Of a stretch of 64,000 nucleotides of DNA, positions 9,929 through 21,262 are shown in pieces (positions within the stretch are counted from its first letter, which is position 1; each line of letters begins with the position of its first letter). Location of the stretch: contig ML058507.1 in NCBI GenBank assembly GCA_003013855.2, forward strand, positions 4,836,001 to 4,900,000, in the 5' to 3' direction. The position numbers were made by a program, and so were the translations under genes. Under the pieces are notes generated by a model. That model was given only the letters and a program-made list of their open reading frames with translations. It was not told the DNA's origin and ran no database searches. This DNA is from Liriodendron chinense (taxonomy: Eukaryota; Streptophyta; Magnoliopsida; Magnoliales; Magnoliaceae).

Positions 9929-11419
9929 AGTTTTAAGGGCTTTGGTTAAACACTTTTTGTTGACAGCATAGACATTTGTAATTTGCAGGAATTATAGGTT
10001 ATTTGACTTTATTTTGGATGGTTTGACTAAACGATTATTTCGGTTTCTTTAGTTGTTTTGTTTGTCTAATGTAGACATATTTCTTGTGTGATTTGTTATG
10101 AGTTTCTATCTGTTTATGCGTAAAATGACATGATTTGAAGATTAAAAGAACTACGTAGTGGCTTGATCCCAAATCCCTTTTGGGTACGCAGGCAGCCGTT
10201 CGTAGTAGACCGTATCGGTTCAGCCACAATTTTTTTTTTTCCTTCTTGCAGTGTGGATCTTCATTCAAAAGTGTTTTCGAAAGATTTACAAGACATAACG
10301 ACTATGGGAAATGTATAACATTCTTAATGAGGTTAGTCATTTTTCTTTTCAATCTCCTCTTCAACTTAAATCTTCTATACTCCTCTATAGTTATGAAAAA
10401 TTTTCAATTTTTACACATAGCATTGTGTACTTCTGTAAATTCATTTAGTATGTGAAATTAGCAACTTTCTACCACTGGATTTCGTGCACCCTAAAGGAAT
10501 TGCTTGTAAGTCGTTCCTGGATTTGTAGTGTTCCATCTGAATGTACATCTGCTAGTTTTCTATTGGTTGCCAATCCATGGGCCATTTGCTAAGTTTGAAC
10601 ATTTTGCATGAGATTGCTTTCTATTGGCTAACAGAAGCATTGCAAGTGTTTGATGGTGCTTTTCGTTTCCTTAACATTATCTGATATATGATTTTGTCGC
10701 TGGTTTCCACTTTAATCTAGATGCCCATGATTTAAGCATGTCCATCTGATAAATGCAGGATATCAACTGAACTTGCTGACTCGTTTCAAAACAAAAGTGG
10801 CAATGATAACTTACTCCAACAAGGCATGGAACCACTTTGTTGTATTTGCTTGTCTAAACTCAGTCAGGACTTTTACAGACTTCATTTGATGCTTGATTTA
10901 TGGCCTTCACTACAACTTGTAGGGTAGGAGATTGATGAAATAGTAAGTGGAACTTCTGCTTTATATTGTTTAATAGAATTGCTTGTTGACGTGGGCTCCA
11001 CCAAGATGTGTTGATGACATCCATTTCAACCATCATGCATGCTGTCTCTTGTTTGGCATGGGCCCAAAAATCAGGCCAATCCATGACTCAGGGGAACCAC
11101 CATTAGCAAAAGCAGTCTCTTGGGTATATACCCAACTTAATACATGCTCCATTGTCTTTGCATGAAAATAATTTAAAAGAGATTGAAGGTGGAGTTGTCT
11201 TAGAAAGCCTGGTAATTTCAGAGTCCTACACCATACCTATGGGATCTCTGTCTAACCATTCAATAATTAGCATAAGCAAGGTACTAGATTCAGTACCTTG
11301 CTTTAGATATCCTTAGGTATACGTAAAATTTACAAACAATTTTTAATTGACAGAAGCAAATTCATCCTTTCTACATATATTGTAATAACCTGATTTTTTT
11401 TTCCTCTTGTTTCTTGCAG
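9929..11419. other. CACTA-1 interior without recognisable gene
   Basis: AT-rich, intron-like sequence. A foldback fragment lies at about 10985-11125 (GTGGGCTCCACCAAGATG; GGCCCAAAAATCAGGC). A near-palindrome at 11279-11313 (AAGGTACTAGATTCAGTACCTT) could form a short hairpin. I see no convincing exon. Confidence 0.6.
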
Positions 11420-11565
11420 TTCATATCACACCAAGGTCACTAGCCAAGAGCCTTCACACCCTTAACTTATCAAGGAACAAGATCTCTGCAATCGAGAGTC
11501 TCAAAGAACTAACGCGATTGCGAGTTCTTGATCTTAGCTACAACAGAATCTCCTGTATAGGCATG
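11420..11565 (+). pseudogene. Captured exon of a leucine-rich-repeat protein (dynein light chain 1-like)
   Basis: The exon is bounded by TTCTTGCAG on the left and GTAAAC on the right and reads open throughout in one phase. It encodes two SDS22-type leucine-rich repeats: LHTLNLSRNKISAIESL and LRVLDLSYNRISCIGM. From memory the wording (ITPRSL, LNLSRNKIS, LDLSYNRI) matches plant 'outer arm dynein light chain 1 protein' genes. Only one exon is recognisable, so this is a captured fragment inside the transposon, not a gene. Confidence 0.75.
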
Positions 11566-12949
11566 GTAAACATCTTTGATGCTAACATTTCATTCTTCTT
11601 GTAGTTGCATTTTTGTACAACATCTATACCTAACATAGGCACTGTTTGGATGTATCTGAAATCACTATTTGATAGAACATTTGTTTATTTTGATTAACAA
11701 ATGTTCAGAAACTATGCCCAAAATGGGCATGTTCCTTGGCCAAACAGCCATCTAGAAGACTTTGGATCAGATTTGCATTTGCCTGGATGGATATTTCAGC
11801 ATGAATATTTAGAGTGTTGAAAAAGAATTCATGCATGGATTTTTTTTCCTTTACTATCAATGAAATCCAAGTAATAGTCGCTTTGTTGCAGGATAAAACT
11901 AAGTCCTTACAAAACAAGTTGGACAATGGTCCAAATCAAGCCAGAAAAATCAGCTGGTTCAGGCAATCTTAGCATCAGAGGCATGGATCTGCTTGGAAAC
12001 AAGATGCAGACAGACTTGGGATCTCTAGACCGGGAGCTTGTTGACACATGAATCATACATATGTATTATGCTAAAATGCAAATCCCAAGTTCGTGAGCGT
12101 GAAATGCAAATCGACTTCAAACGAGAAATGTTTCAGCGGCCACTCCATTGATGTCTTTCGGTTGGTTTGGGAGAATCTACACAACAACTTATATACTTAT
12201 GCATTAAGAAGGTAGGCTTATTGATATGGTTTTGAATGTTTGTAAAATAATCGCTCTTCTTTTTTTTTCATTCTTGGGCTGGATCTTGTGGTGTTTGTAG
12301 GTTGGACACAGAAGATTTGTCCAAGACAATGATAGTTCAAAGCTGTCTTCACCTAACCAGATATATTCACCCAATAGAAAAAAGGTAAAAATCATCAACT
12401 TACAGCAACAAGAAACATTACAAATTAACCTTTTCATCTCAAATTTTGAACTTTGCCTTTTGGATTTGGTTTGAATTGCTAACATTTCAACTGGAATATA
12501 GGAATTTGAATGTGTGAACTATTAATGAGTGAACTGTTTCTTGACACCTTTTTCTGTTAAACAGTTGGTCCATCAATGTATGCTTCTTGACACCTTTTTT
12601 CTGTTAATGACTGAACTATTTCTCCGTTTGGTTTTTAGTGTTGTCTGTTGCTTCCTGGAACAGAGATAAATATATCCAAATGCAAAGATTTTATCAAAAT
12701 GGAGAAACATACAATAGCATGCATCATGGCTCAGTTTTGTTTCTAGCGAAATTGGCGTTTCTTTAGGTCCGTTTGGCTCGATTTTTGAAATCTTGTGCAA
12801 TTTCTGAAGGTTTTGGATCTATTGCTAGTTTCAATCTACCATTTATGTTAGCTTTTGCCATTGATTTGCTCACAGAAATGTATGTGCCTTAAATCCACAC
12901 CGTCCAACCATTTTGAAAGTTCATTTTTGGGTGCACTCTCATCCCTCAG
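11566..12949. other. Captured introns and possible exon fragments
   Basis: Two short stretches look exon-like: 11892-12050 (after TTGCAG; contains a Leu-Leu-Gly-Asn segment but also stops) and about 12300-12384 (after TTTGTAG, before GTAAAAA; open for 28 codons, GHRRFVQDNDSSKLSSPNQI). Neither could be named. TTCTTGACACCTTTTTTCTG is duplicated near 12538 and 12587. A foldback half-arm lies at 12873-12940 (AAATCCACACCGTCCAACC). Confidence 0.45.
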
Positions 12950-13178
12950 GAGTCCTGATCTAAGCATGAATGAATTGGAGGGTTCCTTGTCCTTTGAAGG
13001 TAATTGTTGATTAATTGTACAGAAATTAAACCAAAATTGATAGCATCAATCACATTTACAAACTCCCCCTTTAATGTTTTTATTATTTTTCAAATTTGGG
13101 CAGAATTGGCAATTTTGAGCAAGCTGGAGGCTTTGGATTTGGGAGATAATTGGCTCAATGGGTCCCTAAATCTTAAAG
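12950..13178 (+). pseudogene. Captured two-exon fragment of an LRR receptor-like protein gene
   Basis: Exon a (12950-12999) follows CCCTCAG and ends before GTAATTG; exon b (13104-13178) follows GGGCAG and ends before GTAAGAG. Both have the same phase, and joining completes a Glu codon at the junction. The peptides are plant-specific LRRs: DLSMNELEGSLSFE and LSKLEALDLGDNWLNGSL. Short exons, each one repeat, are typical of some receptor-like protein genes. No signal peptide, transmembrane segment or other repeats are present, so this is a captured fragment. A foldback half-arm lies directly before exon a. Confidence 0.75.
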
Positions 13179-13289
13179 GTAAGAGCACTTTGATATTATT
13201 GAGATTTTGATAATATTTTACCTTCATAGCGATGATTTTGTTCTCCTTATCTTTGATGGTGAGGAGATGTTAAAGCAGGACACTAGTTG

Positions 13290-14200
13290 CGCGCAACCTT
13301 CTTACATGGTGGTCGTGTAAGCCAAAATTCTCAAGTGGACTCCACAAAAGAAAACAGTGGGGACAGTAACGCTGAGCGTTGAAACCTTCCTAGGGCCCAC
13401 CATGATTTTTATTTGACATCCAACCTGTTCATAAGTTCACACAGACATGGAAGAAGGGAAAATTTAAATATCAGCTTTGATCGAAAACTCCTATGGCCCC
13501 AAGAAGTTTTTAATGGTAAGAGATCAATCCCCGTTGTTTTCTTTGGTGAGGTCCACTAAAGCTTTGGATCTGCTTCATTCTTTGGTTCATGTCCTAAAAT
13601 GATCTCTCCAAATGGATAGATGGTGTGGATACAAAACATACATCATGGTGGGGCCCACATAAGTTGTTGTAGGGAGGTAGCTACTCAACCTGTTAGTAGC
13701 TAATCCGCATCCCTCGTGTAAGCTAAAACTCTGTGGGGCCCACCACATGTCTCTGTAACATTCGAAACTCAGTAGGCCATGCCACAAGAATTGTTGGGAA
13801 TTCAACATCCACCATCAAAACTTCATTGGGGCCCATAGAAGTTTTGGATCAGGAATGGATGGTATTAAGGATGACCGTGGGCCTCAGGAAATTTTCAATG
13901 GTTGGTGTTTCCATTCCTGTTGTTTTCTATGGTGTGGCTTACTCGAATTTTGGATCTCCCAAAAATGATGGAAGGATCGGATGTCAGGTGGACATCATGG
14001 TGGTCCTCACAGAGTTTTCAGCTGCACAGCCATGTGACAAGGATTGATAGGATGGATCTCACCTTGTAACCCGGTGTTAGGATCTGTGGCACCCACCATG
14101 ACATTTGTGTTAGGATCTGAGCCAAGCACGATGGAGATCCCAAACTCAAGTTGGCCACACTTCACAAAACAGTGGGGATAGAAATGCCGACCATTGAAAC
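13290..14200. repeat. Cluster of decayed foldback element fragments
   Basis: The first piece (about 13290-13670) lacks the outer left arm but has the centre (GACATCCAACCTGTTCATAAG) and a good right arm (GATAGATGGTGTGGATAC, CATACATCATGGTGGGGCCC). A second piece (about 13730-14200) contains GTGGGGCCCACCACATG, central sequence and repeated CACCATGACATTTGTG arms; it seems rearranged. No gene. Confidence 0.65.
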
Positions 14201-14261
14201 CTTCTATGCAAGCATTTGTTACTATTTTACTAATTGTTTGCTTCATGTGTTGAAACTGCAG

Positions 14262-14353
14262 GATCTGATGCAAGTTCCACCAGTTTACATCATTGCTATC
14301 ATAATACCAGCTATACAGCCTTTAGTTTTCAATCACAGCTAGCTCAACCAGAG
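14262..14353 (+). pseudogene. Exon-like fragment, host origin unknown
   Basis: A 92-base stretch after AAACTGCAG and before GTAGTTC is open and reads SDASSTSLHHCYHNTSYTAF and onward, Ser/Gln rich. The splice context and composition resemble a captured exon, but I do not recognise the protein. A possible following exon starts after ATTTCAG at about 14519. Confidence 0.4.
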
Positions 14354-14881
14354 GTAGTTCAATATGAAAAACTCGCCTGCTTGTCATTATGACATTTTAT
14401 TTCTCGGGTTCATGGTATATGTCTAGTTTTGAATATCGCCAATTCATTTATGTAAACTCCATAATTGTCGTTATTTTATCAATAGCTTAATTAGTTCTTT
14501 CAAAATCATGATTTCAGGTTCTGCTTTACGGTTTGCTAGGAGTTCCTCATTCGAATGGGGTCGTCCCACAATTTTCTCATGCACACTAAAAGCCTTGCTG
14601 TTTTAGAAAGACAGCTTAACTGGAGGATTTCAAAAGATTTTGTTCTGCATTGTTGATTGAAAGACTAATATAGTTTCTTGCTGATGTAATCGGATATTTA
14701 AGATGCCCGCAGCTAGTTCGCAAGATGTAAGAAATTCAATATGCAATAAATGATGGATGTGTGAATTAGAAATGGTTAGTTTAGTTTATGAATTGAATTG
14801 GTTTGTACTACTTTGATGATATCAGGTGTAAGAAATTCAAAATGCAACAAATTCGTGCTAATTTTTTTTATTTTTTAAACA
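14354..14881. other. CACTA-1 interior, nothing recognised
   Basis: AT-rich sequence containing GTGTAAGAAATTCAA twice in variant form (about 14727 and 14827). I see no exon beyond the possible one starting near 14519. Confidence 0.5.
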
Positions 14882-15187
14882 TTAACGACGGACCAGATCC
14901 GTCGACGATGTCAGAAGAAAACTGACAGTTCCTATTATTATCGACGGATTTGGTCCGTCGTTCTTTTTACAACGACGAATAGAATCCGTTGCTGGAACGA
15001 TGATGGTTTTGGAGGTTACGACGGATAAGGTTCCGTCGTTTATTTAACGACGGACTATATCCTTCGTAATTTACCGACGGATTTGGTCCGTCGTTTATGA
15101 TTAACGACTTGCAAAAGAACGTGTGACCATGCGACGAACGAAGTCCGTCGTTAATGAAGTCATTAACGACGGACTTAGTTCGTCGGT
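14882..15187. repeat. CACTA-1 right subterminal palindromic repeats
   Basis: Eight copies of the CGACGGA/TCCGTCG palindrome (about 14883, 14939, 14971, 15017, 15045, 15073, 15131 and 15166), mirroring 398-770. They end about 22 bases before the terminal TTGGCGTAGTG. Confidence 0.9.
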
Positions 15188-15212
15188 TTGTTGCTATATT
15201 GGCGTAGTGTAA

Positions 15213-16860
15213 GCCGCAAATAGAGGTACAGGAAGAGGTAGAGCAACCACCTGTCAGAACAAATCCACAAACGGATCGCAGGTTACCATTGAGATACAAA
15301 GATGACTCAAATGTCATTATAAATAAGGGGGATCCCTCTACTTTTTAGGAATCTATAAAAGATAGAGATGTAGAAAAGTGGATGGTAGGAATGCATGATG
15401 AAATAGACTCTCTATATAAAAATCAAATGTAAGAGCTGATAGAGTTTTCCATTGGGTGAAAAATGATCGGTACGCTGTAAGTGGACTTACCGGAAGAAAC
15501 TAGTTAGGTATAAGCCCATATTGATAACAAAGGGTTACACTCAGAAGGAGGATGTTGACTTAAGTAAGATATTCACACCAATTGTAAAGCAAGTATCTAT
15601 CGGATTTGTATTGACTTTGGTTGCCCAATAAAATCTGGAATTAGAACAATTAGATGTGAAGACTGCGTTTCTACATGGGGAACTAGAAGAGAAAATCTGC
15701 ATGAAGCAACTTGAAAGGTTCGACGTGTAGGGAAAGGAAAATTCGGTTTGTAGATGAAAAAGGTTATTATATGGCCTAAAACAGTTGCCTAGGCAGTGGT
15801 ACAAGAAATTTGATTCTTTCATGTTGAGTTAGCGGTTTATCAAAAGTGAATTCAATCATTGTATCTATTTTAGAGCATTGAGTGATAGAAAATTCATTAT
15901 TATGATGTTTTATGTTGATGAAATCAACATATTAAAGGCTTAGTTATCCAGAACATTTGAGATGAAAGATCTAGAGACTGCAAAGAAGACTCTCGACATC
16001 GATATACACATAGAGAGAGAAAGGAGCAGGCTACGTTGTCTTAGGAAGAATATTTTGAAAATGTCTTAGTTATATTTGGACCGAAAAAGAAAAAACTGGT
16101 TAGCACTCCCCACGCTTCTCACTTTTAGCTTTCTTCGGAGTTATGTCCTACGTTAAATGAAGAAAGCGATATATTCTCATATGCCCTACTCGAGAGCGGT
16201 TGACAGTCTTATGTATGCCATGGTTTATACTAGATCAGATATTTCGCATGCAGTTGGTGTTGTGAGCAGATAAATGTCAAACCTTGATAAGCAACGTTAA
16301 AAAGTAGTGAAATGGTTACTTCGATACATACGAGGTACAATGGACTACGTCTTAATTTTTAAAAATTCTGAGGAGAAACTTGTAGGCTATATGGATACAG
16401 ATTATGCTAGGAATGTGAATAATAGAAGATTCACTTCCGATTATTCGTTTGTGGTAGCGGGTGGAGCTATCAGGTGGATGTTAAAGCTTTAGTCTGTTGT
16501 TGCACTTTTCACAATCGAAGCTGAATACATGGCGGTGACAGAAGCATTTAAGTAAGCTATTTGGTTAAAAGGGATGATGAATGAGTTGGGGCTTCAGCAA
16601 AAAGTCGTGCCTATGCATTGTGACACTGAAAGCGCTGATCAATTTGGTGAAGAACTCGGTGTATTACTTTCAGGACTAAACACATTAATGCTCATTATCA
16701 TTTTAGCCGATAGATATTAGAGGAAGGAGATGTCACTCTTGAGAAGATTCACACTAGCATGAATCTGACAAACATGCTTACGAAGGTTGTTCCTATGGAA
16801 AATTTCAAATTTTGCTCGACTTCTTTAGGCTTGGCAAAGAAAAAATGAAGACAGAGTGTG
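15213..16860 (+). pseudogene. copia pol, reverse transcriptase and RNase H part
   Basis: The sequence continues the copia frame with VEKWMVGMHDEIDSLYKNQ (start of reverse transcriptase). Around 15650 a different frame gives LDVKTAFLHGELEEKICM. The active-site box reads FYVDEINIL at about 15910, where the second Asp of YVDD is Glu. RNase H-associated motifs follow: LLRYIRGTMDY and YMDTDYARNVNNRRFTS (16307-16490), then EAEYMAVTEA near 16518. Several stops and frameshifts; non-functional. Confidence 0.85.
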
Positions 16861-16954
16861 CACGAAGCAATGATAGTATAATGCTGAAGATGATTAGAGA
16901 TGGTGATAGTAGCTCAGAGAAATAAAGCTAAGGTATTAAAGCCACGTTAGAGAT

Positions 16955-17467
16955 TGTTGATTGAAGTGCTTTTAATCATAAAGAAGAAAAGGACAATTTT
17001 TTATTCAACCGAAGCCTCTGTCAGTTCGACCAAAAATTCTGAATTTGGCCTTATTGCTTGTTGTGATGTTTTGCATGTTTTCGGTTCAACTGAAGTATGT
17101 CGGTTTTGTTCGGTATGACCGAAGGTCTGATTAGTTCAACTGGACGAAAACACATAAGTTTTAGAAAGTGCGGGTTTTGTTTCCTAATCTTATACGAGAG
17201 TATATAAGTATCTCTTTAATTGGGATTAGGGTATAGAAGAGAGCCTACACGATTTCTAAGGTTTGAAGGGGAGGCTAGGGATTCCCTACTGTAAGTTGCT
17301 CCATCTCTTATAACTTTCTGATTATAGTGGATTGATCATCGCTTTGAGCTGTGGTCTTTTCCAGCAAGGGTTTTCCACATAAAATCTCGGGTGATCACTA
17401 TGTTTGCTTGGATTTTTCGTTCTCTATTGTTTTTTTATTCGATATGAGGTTGTTTCCACTCCCAACA
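16955..17467 (+). repeat. copia 3' LTR (513 bp)
   Basis: It begins TGTTGATTG after a purine-rich stretch and ends CTCCCAACA, so TG...CA termini are intact. A TATA-like TATATAAG lies at 17201-17208. The segment TTTTCCACATAAAATC is typical of Tork-like copia LTRs and recurs in the solo LTR at 36866-37507. The 5' partner LTR and target duplication are outside the window. Confidence 0.75.
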
Positions 17468-18199
17468 ATATACTATCCCACCTTGAGTTCGTTTTGCCTC
17501 TATGACGACTTAGGATTCAGTGTGAGTCACCACCCATAGGGCCCACATTCTGAGGTGGTCCTATGATTTGAACCGTTGATGTAAATGACCTTGATCACCA
17601 CATTAAAGTCTATTGACTAAATGGTTAATATTTGTCATATATAGTAATGTGTGTTTACACGTACGTGGCCAGTCCATGTTGCTGAGTGAAAAGCCGTCAC
17701 ATGTCGACACTCATGTACGAATGGCGGGAGGAAAATATACTCATGTTAGATAGAATTAAAAGCTTCTCTCTCAGTGACATGTGGCCTACTAAAAGCAAGC
17801 CCGCTTAGAGCTATACAAATTTATGCAACAGAAAAAATAGACATCACACAAGCAGCACGTCATCGACACGCGAGAAAAACATGTGAACCTTTTGTGTTCA
17901 CAAGAAGTTTCAAAAGTCCTGTTGATGGCATATTCCTTGCAATCTAGCTTACGCACATGGCTGTACTAAATCAGAAGCAAATCCATATTAAAAGAGAAAT
18001 TTTCTTAAGTATGATTGATGGTTTCTCGATCACAGCCACCGCCTCCTAGAAGCCTAAAGAAGCAGCATTTGACGAAGAGCTCTAGGCTCTTGTCACATAT
18101 AATCAATCTCTTTATAGCGCAACGCTATTTATCCTTAGTATTAACTTCTTAGATTAGACGCTTCACTTCTGTCTAGTCATGCTGATTTTGCAACAAATT

Positions 18200-18485
18200 A
18201 AATAATGACTTTAAATTTAGACATTATTAATATAAGATTATTTATTTCAACTTTCGAATAAGATTTGTAATAAAATAGTGAAAGATTAATTTCTTAGTCT
18301 AAGGAGTTTTAGAGAGATTTTTAAAATTTACATTTTCTCCAATATTATTGAGAAAATATCACTAAGAATCAAACATTAAATTTTTTTAGGCCAAATAAAT
18401 AATGATTTAAATTTTAGAAATTATTAGCATAAGATGATTTATTTCAACTTTCAGAATTTTTCACAATAAAATAGTGAAAAATTAG
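18200..18485. repeat. Diverged direct repeat, two copies of about 90 bases
   Basis: Copies at 18200-18292 and 18397-18485 share AAATAATGA, TTATTTATTTCAACTTTC and AATAAAATAGTGAAA in the same order, roughly 80% alike by eye. Origin unknown. Confidence 0.7.
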
Positions 18486-18710
18486 AAAGTACTAGAGAGA
18501 TTTTGAAAACTATAATATTGTCTGATCAAAATTTCATGGTAATACCGTGAGACTTACAAAATACCGGCGGTATTTATCAGATGTCCATGTCAGGTACCAT
18601 TTGACCACCGCCCCCTCCCCTCCAATTGCACGTAAAGAAGCCTCCCTAGGAAAGAAAATGAAGCCCTCCTTAACCTTAGGCTTTTGTAACATAACACATG
18701 AACAACACCT

Positions 18711-18718
18711 CTATAAAA
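18711..18718 (+). promoter_or_regulatory. TATA box of root cap copy A
   Basis: CTATAAAA lies 87 bases upstream of the ATG at 18798, after ACAACACCT. The spacing matches copy B, whose TATA box is about 80 bases before its ATG. Confidence 0.55.
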
Positions 18719-18959
18719 CGAGGTGTAGGATAAGCTCTCCAACACACAAAAATAAATACCCTTCCCATCAATCGTTGATCTGAGGGCTTCAACGTTAATG
18801 GGCCGATCAGTTGTGGAACTTGTTGTATGTGGGCTCCTTCTCATGATCATGATGGAGGGTGCAGTGGCATGTAACCCATACCCGAAAAGGGCTAAGTGCA
18901 TGACGAAGCGATACAAGCACTGCTACAATGTGTGGCACATGTAGGTGCCCGAAGGCGTG

Positions 18960-21244
18960 TGTTAGAACTAGAAAATTGCTCAAACGCAATTTTCTGGTGT
19001 TTTGTTGTTTTGGGGTTCTAAATAATAGAAACATTCATAGACAATCACAAGCATTCACAAAAGTACACAAGAGAAGAGATATCGTAAGGCGAATTTTATT
19101 CCAGAGATCGTGAGATCTTGTACATTCCAAGCCGTGATCTGGCACGAGCCCTTATTTACATCGAATGATCGATGACCCTTGATTAAAAGGCAGAAGACTA
19201 GTCAGCGGGGACTATGGTCTTAGAGTTTGTGGTCGTAGAGACCTGTGTTTTGTGTGGTTGAAGAGACCTGTATTTTGTATGGTCATGGAGACCTGTATTT
19301 GTATGGTCGTAGAGACCTGTATTTGTTGTGTTCTGTTATGGACTGATCCATCTTTGTACAAGTCAAATGTCTATGTCCCATGTTTTGACCAGAGATCCGG
19401 GCTGAGACTGTCAGGGTTTTAACCGAGGGGTGTGACTCTGGGCTTGCGCCCGTCATTTGTGACGGGTGATCGCGGAAAGACCGATCTGCAGTTGTATGTA
19501 CCTGAGCAGCTCAACCAGCGAATGCCATTTGAATGGGTAGGGCATTGACTGTTCTTGAAGTGTCAGTCTTTAACAAATTTCATGTAATAGTTTAGAACTC
19601 TCTCTATATGATTTATTGTGTTAACCATAGTCCCATTTGCTTAGTCCGAACCTAAATCCGAGTCACCTTATGATAGTACATGTAATGATGATACATTGGT
19701 ATAATTCTGAACACTGGCGGTATCTTTCCGAGAAAGTTACTCTGTTCATCGTATTGGATCAGATCGAACTCCAAAGCCTTGTATCTTGCTCATTGGGTGT
19801 CCCGGATGAGTAATTTGACTGCTCCATTGCTTCCGGAATGCTCGAAATACCCAAAATAGGCCCAAACGGGGCCCGAAAACATCACAAAATGAAGATTTAA
19901 AGGTGTTGAAATGGACGTTCAGAGTGATGATTTTTATGATCCGCTGGCCTGATTTTACTGATGCGCTAGGGCCAGCGCGTACAAAAATGATTGTTAAAGT
20001 GTTTGATTTTTCTGATCCGATTGGATATTTTTGTGATGCGTTGGGGCCAGTGCATCCAAAAATGTCTCGTTTTAAGATGTGTATTTTTCTGACCCGCTGG
20101 CCTATTTTTATGATGCGCTGGGGCCAGTGCGTCCAAAAATGTCTCGTTTTAAGATATGTATTTTTCTGACCCGCTGGCCTATTTTTGTGATGCGCTGGGG
20201 CCAGTGCGTCCAGAAATGACTTGTTTCATAAACGACCGTTTTTCCTGATGCACTGGGCTATTTTTCTAATGCGTCGAGGGTCAGTGCGTCGATAAAATAA
20301 GTTAAGTTTCATTCAACGCATTTTTACGATGCGCCACTATACTTGTATAATTTTAGGTTTTCTTCATCCGACCTGCTGTTGTCGGAAGTGGGATTTTCGG
20401 TGGTCGGAAAAGGATTTTTGGCGGTTGAAAAAGTATTCCGGCGAAGGATTCCGACGGTTTCTCAAAAACCCAAAGGATAAAAATCTCTCTTCTCTCTGGA
20501 TCCGTCCAAATGAACGGAAAAGGGGGTTATTTATATTTAAAAAATACCGAAAGTCAGCCAATAGGAGTCCGCCACGTGTAGCGCGTCGAGAAAAGAGGTC
20601 GGCGCGTCGAGAAAATCATTCGGCGCGTCGTGAAATGGCTTGGTTTAAATGCTGATTTTTAGGGCGCACTGGCTGTCAGTGCGTCCTGAAATTCCTGAAA
20701 AATGCCTGATTTATTGGACGTGCTGAGGGTCAGTGCATCCTAAAATTCCTGAATTTTTGGATACGCTGGATGAATTTCGTGATGCGCTGGGGGTAGTACG
20801 TCCTGAAATTCACTTTGTAAAACTGTCTGAATTTCTTAATGCGCTGGATGAATTTTTTGATGCGCTGAGGGTCAGTGCGTCCTGAAATTCAGTTTGAAGA
20901 TGACCGAATTTCATGATGCGCTGACCATGGATTTCTTGATGCGCCGACGTACTTATTTGTGATTATCTTGCAAAAATGATGGTTTGTGGGGCCCGCTTTG
21001 TGATGGATGCTGATGCACTGGCTCTATTTCTTCATTGTTGAAGTTACCCTCCCAAATTTGGAGGGTTCTGATTATGAAGAATGGTGGGGCCCACCACTAG
21101 GTCCACTTTCCATTTTTGGCTAAGTCTGATGTGCGTTGTGAATTCTGTTGAATTTGCTGATGCATTGCTCCTAAACCCAGTGATGGGGCAGATTGTATAC
21201 TTGTAACCCCTGTTTTAAGGATCCAGGCTTTTGGGACCCCAACA
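18960..21244 (-). repeat. Tat element 3' LTR (2285 bp)
   Basis: Near identical to 34302-36484 but about 100 bases longer, mostly through extra copies of a block around GATGCGCTGGGGCCAGTGCG (19900-20330) and in 20570-20900. A minus-strand TATAAATA lies at 20528-20535. Many internal palindromes of the GCGCTGG/CCAGTGC type are present. Confidence 0.93.
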
Positions 21245-21262
21245 GATGCCCCTCTGATGGGA
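21245..21262 (-). promoter_or_regulatory. Polypurine tract of the Tat element
   Basis: On the minus strand the sequence just before the 3' LTR reads ATCAGAGGGGCATC, a purine-rich plus-strand primer in the expected place. Confidence 0.6.

Larger units (their letters stand above)
358..15209 (+). mobile_element. CACTA-1: En/Spm-type DNA transposon (14.85 kb) inserted in copia pol
   Basis: The left end is CACTACGCCAAAA and the right end TTGGCGTAGTG, a perfect terminal inverted repeat of 11 bases with the CACTA signature. The flanking 3-base target duplication is TAA (355-357 and 15210-15212), the length expected for this superfamily. Both ends carry arrays of a palindromic motif around CGACGGA. 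The interior holds an A-rich tract, many foldback elements, a decayed transposase-related gene on the plus strand, and captured host exons. No DDE catalytic domain is visible, so it is non-autonomous and would have needed a helper. Confidence 0.95.
1..17467 (+). mobile_element. Ty1-copia retrotransposon (3' part), split by CACTA-1
   Basis: Two blocks of copia pol flank a 14.85-kb CACTA element: integrase C-terminal sequence at 1-357 and reverse transcriptase/RNase H at 15213-16860, followed by an LTR at 16955-17467. The pol frame of the left block continues into the right block once CACTA-1 and one copy of its TAA duplication are removed, so one element was split. The 5' LTR and gag lie left of the window. 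Both blocks carry several stops and frameshifts, so the element is dead and older than CACTA-1. The pol order (integrase before reverse transcriptase) is diagnostic of copia. Confidence 0.9.
17468..18797. other. Intergenic region upstream of root cap copy A
   Basis: No gene is visible. It includes AT-rich DNA, a diverged direct repeat (18200-18292 and 18397-18485) and the likely promoter of copy A near 18711. Confidence 0.6.
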
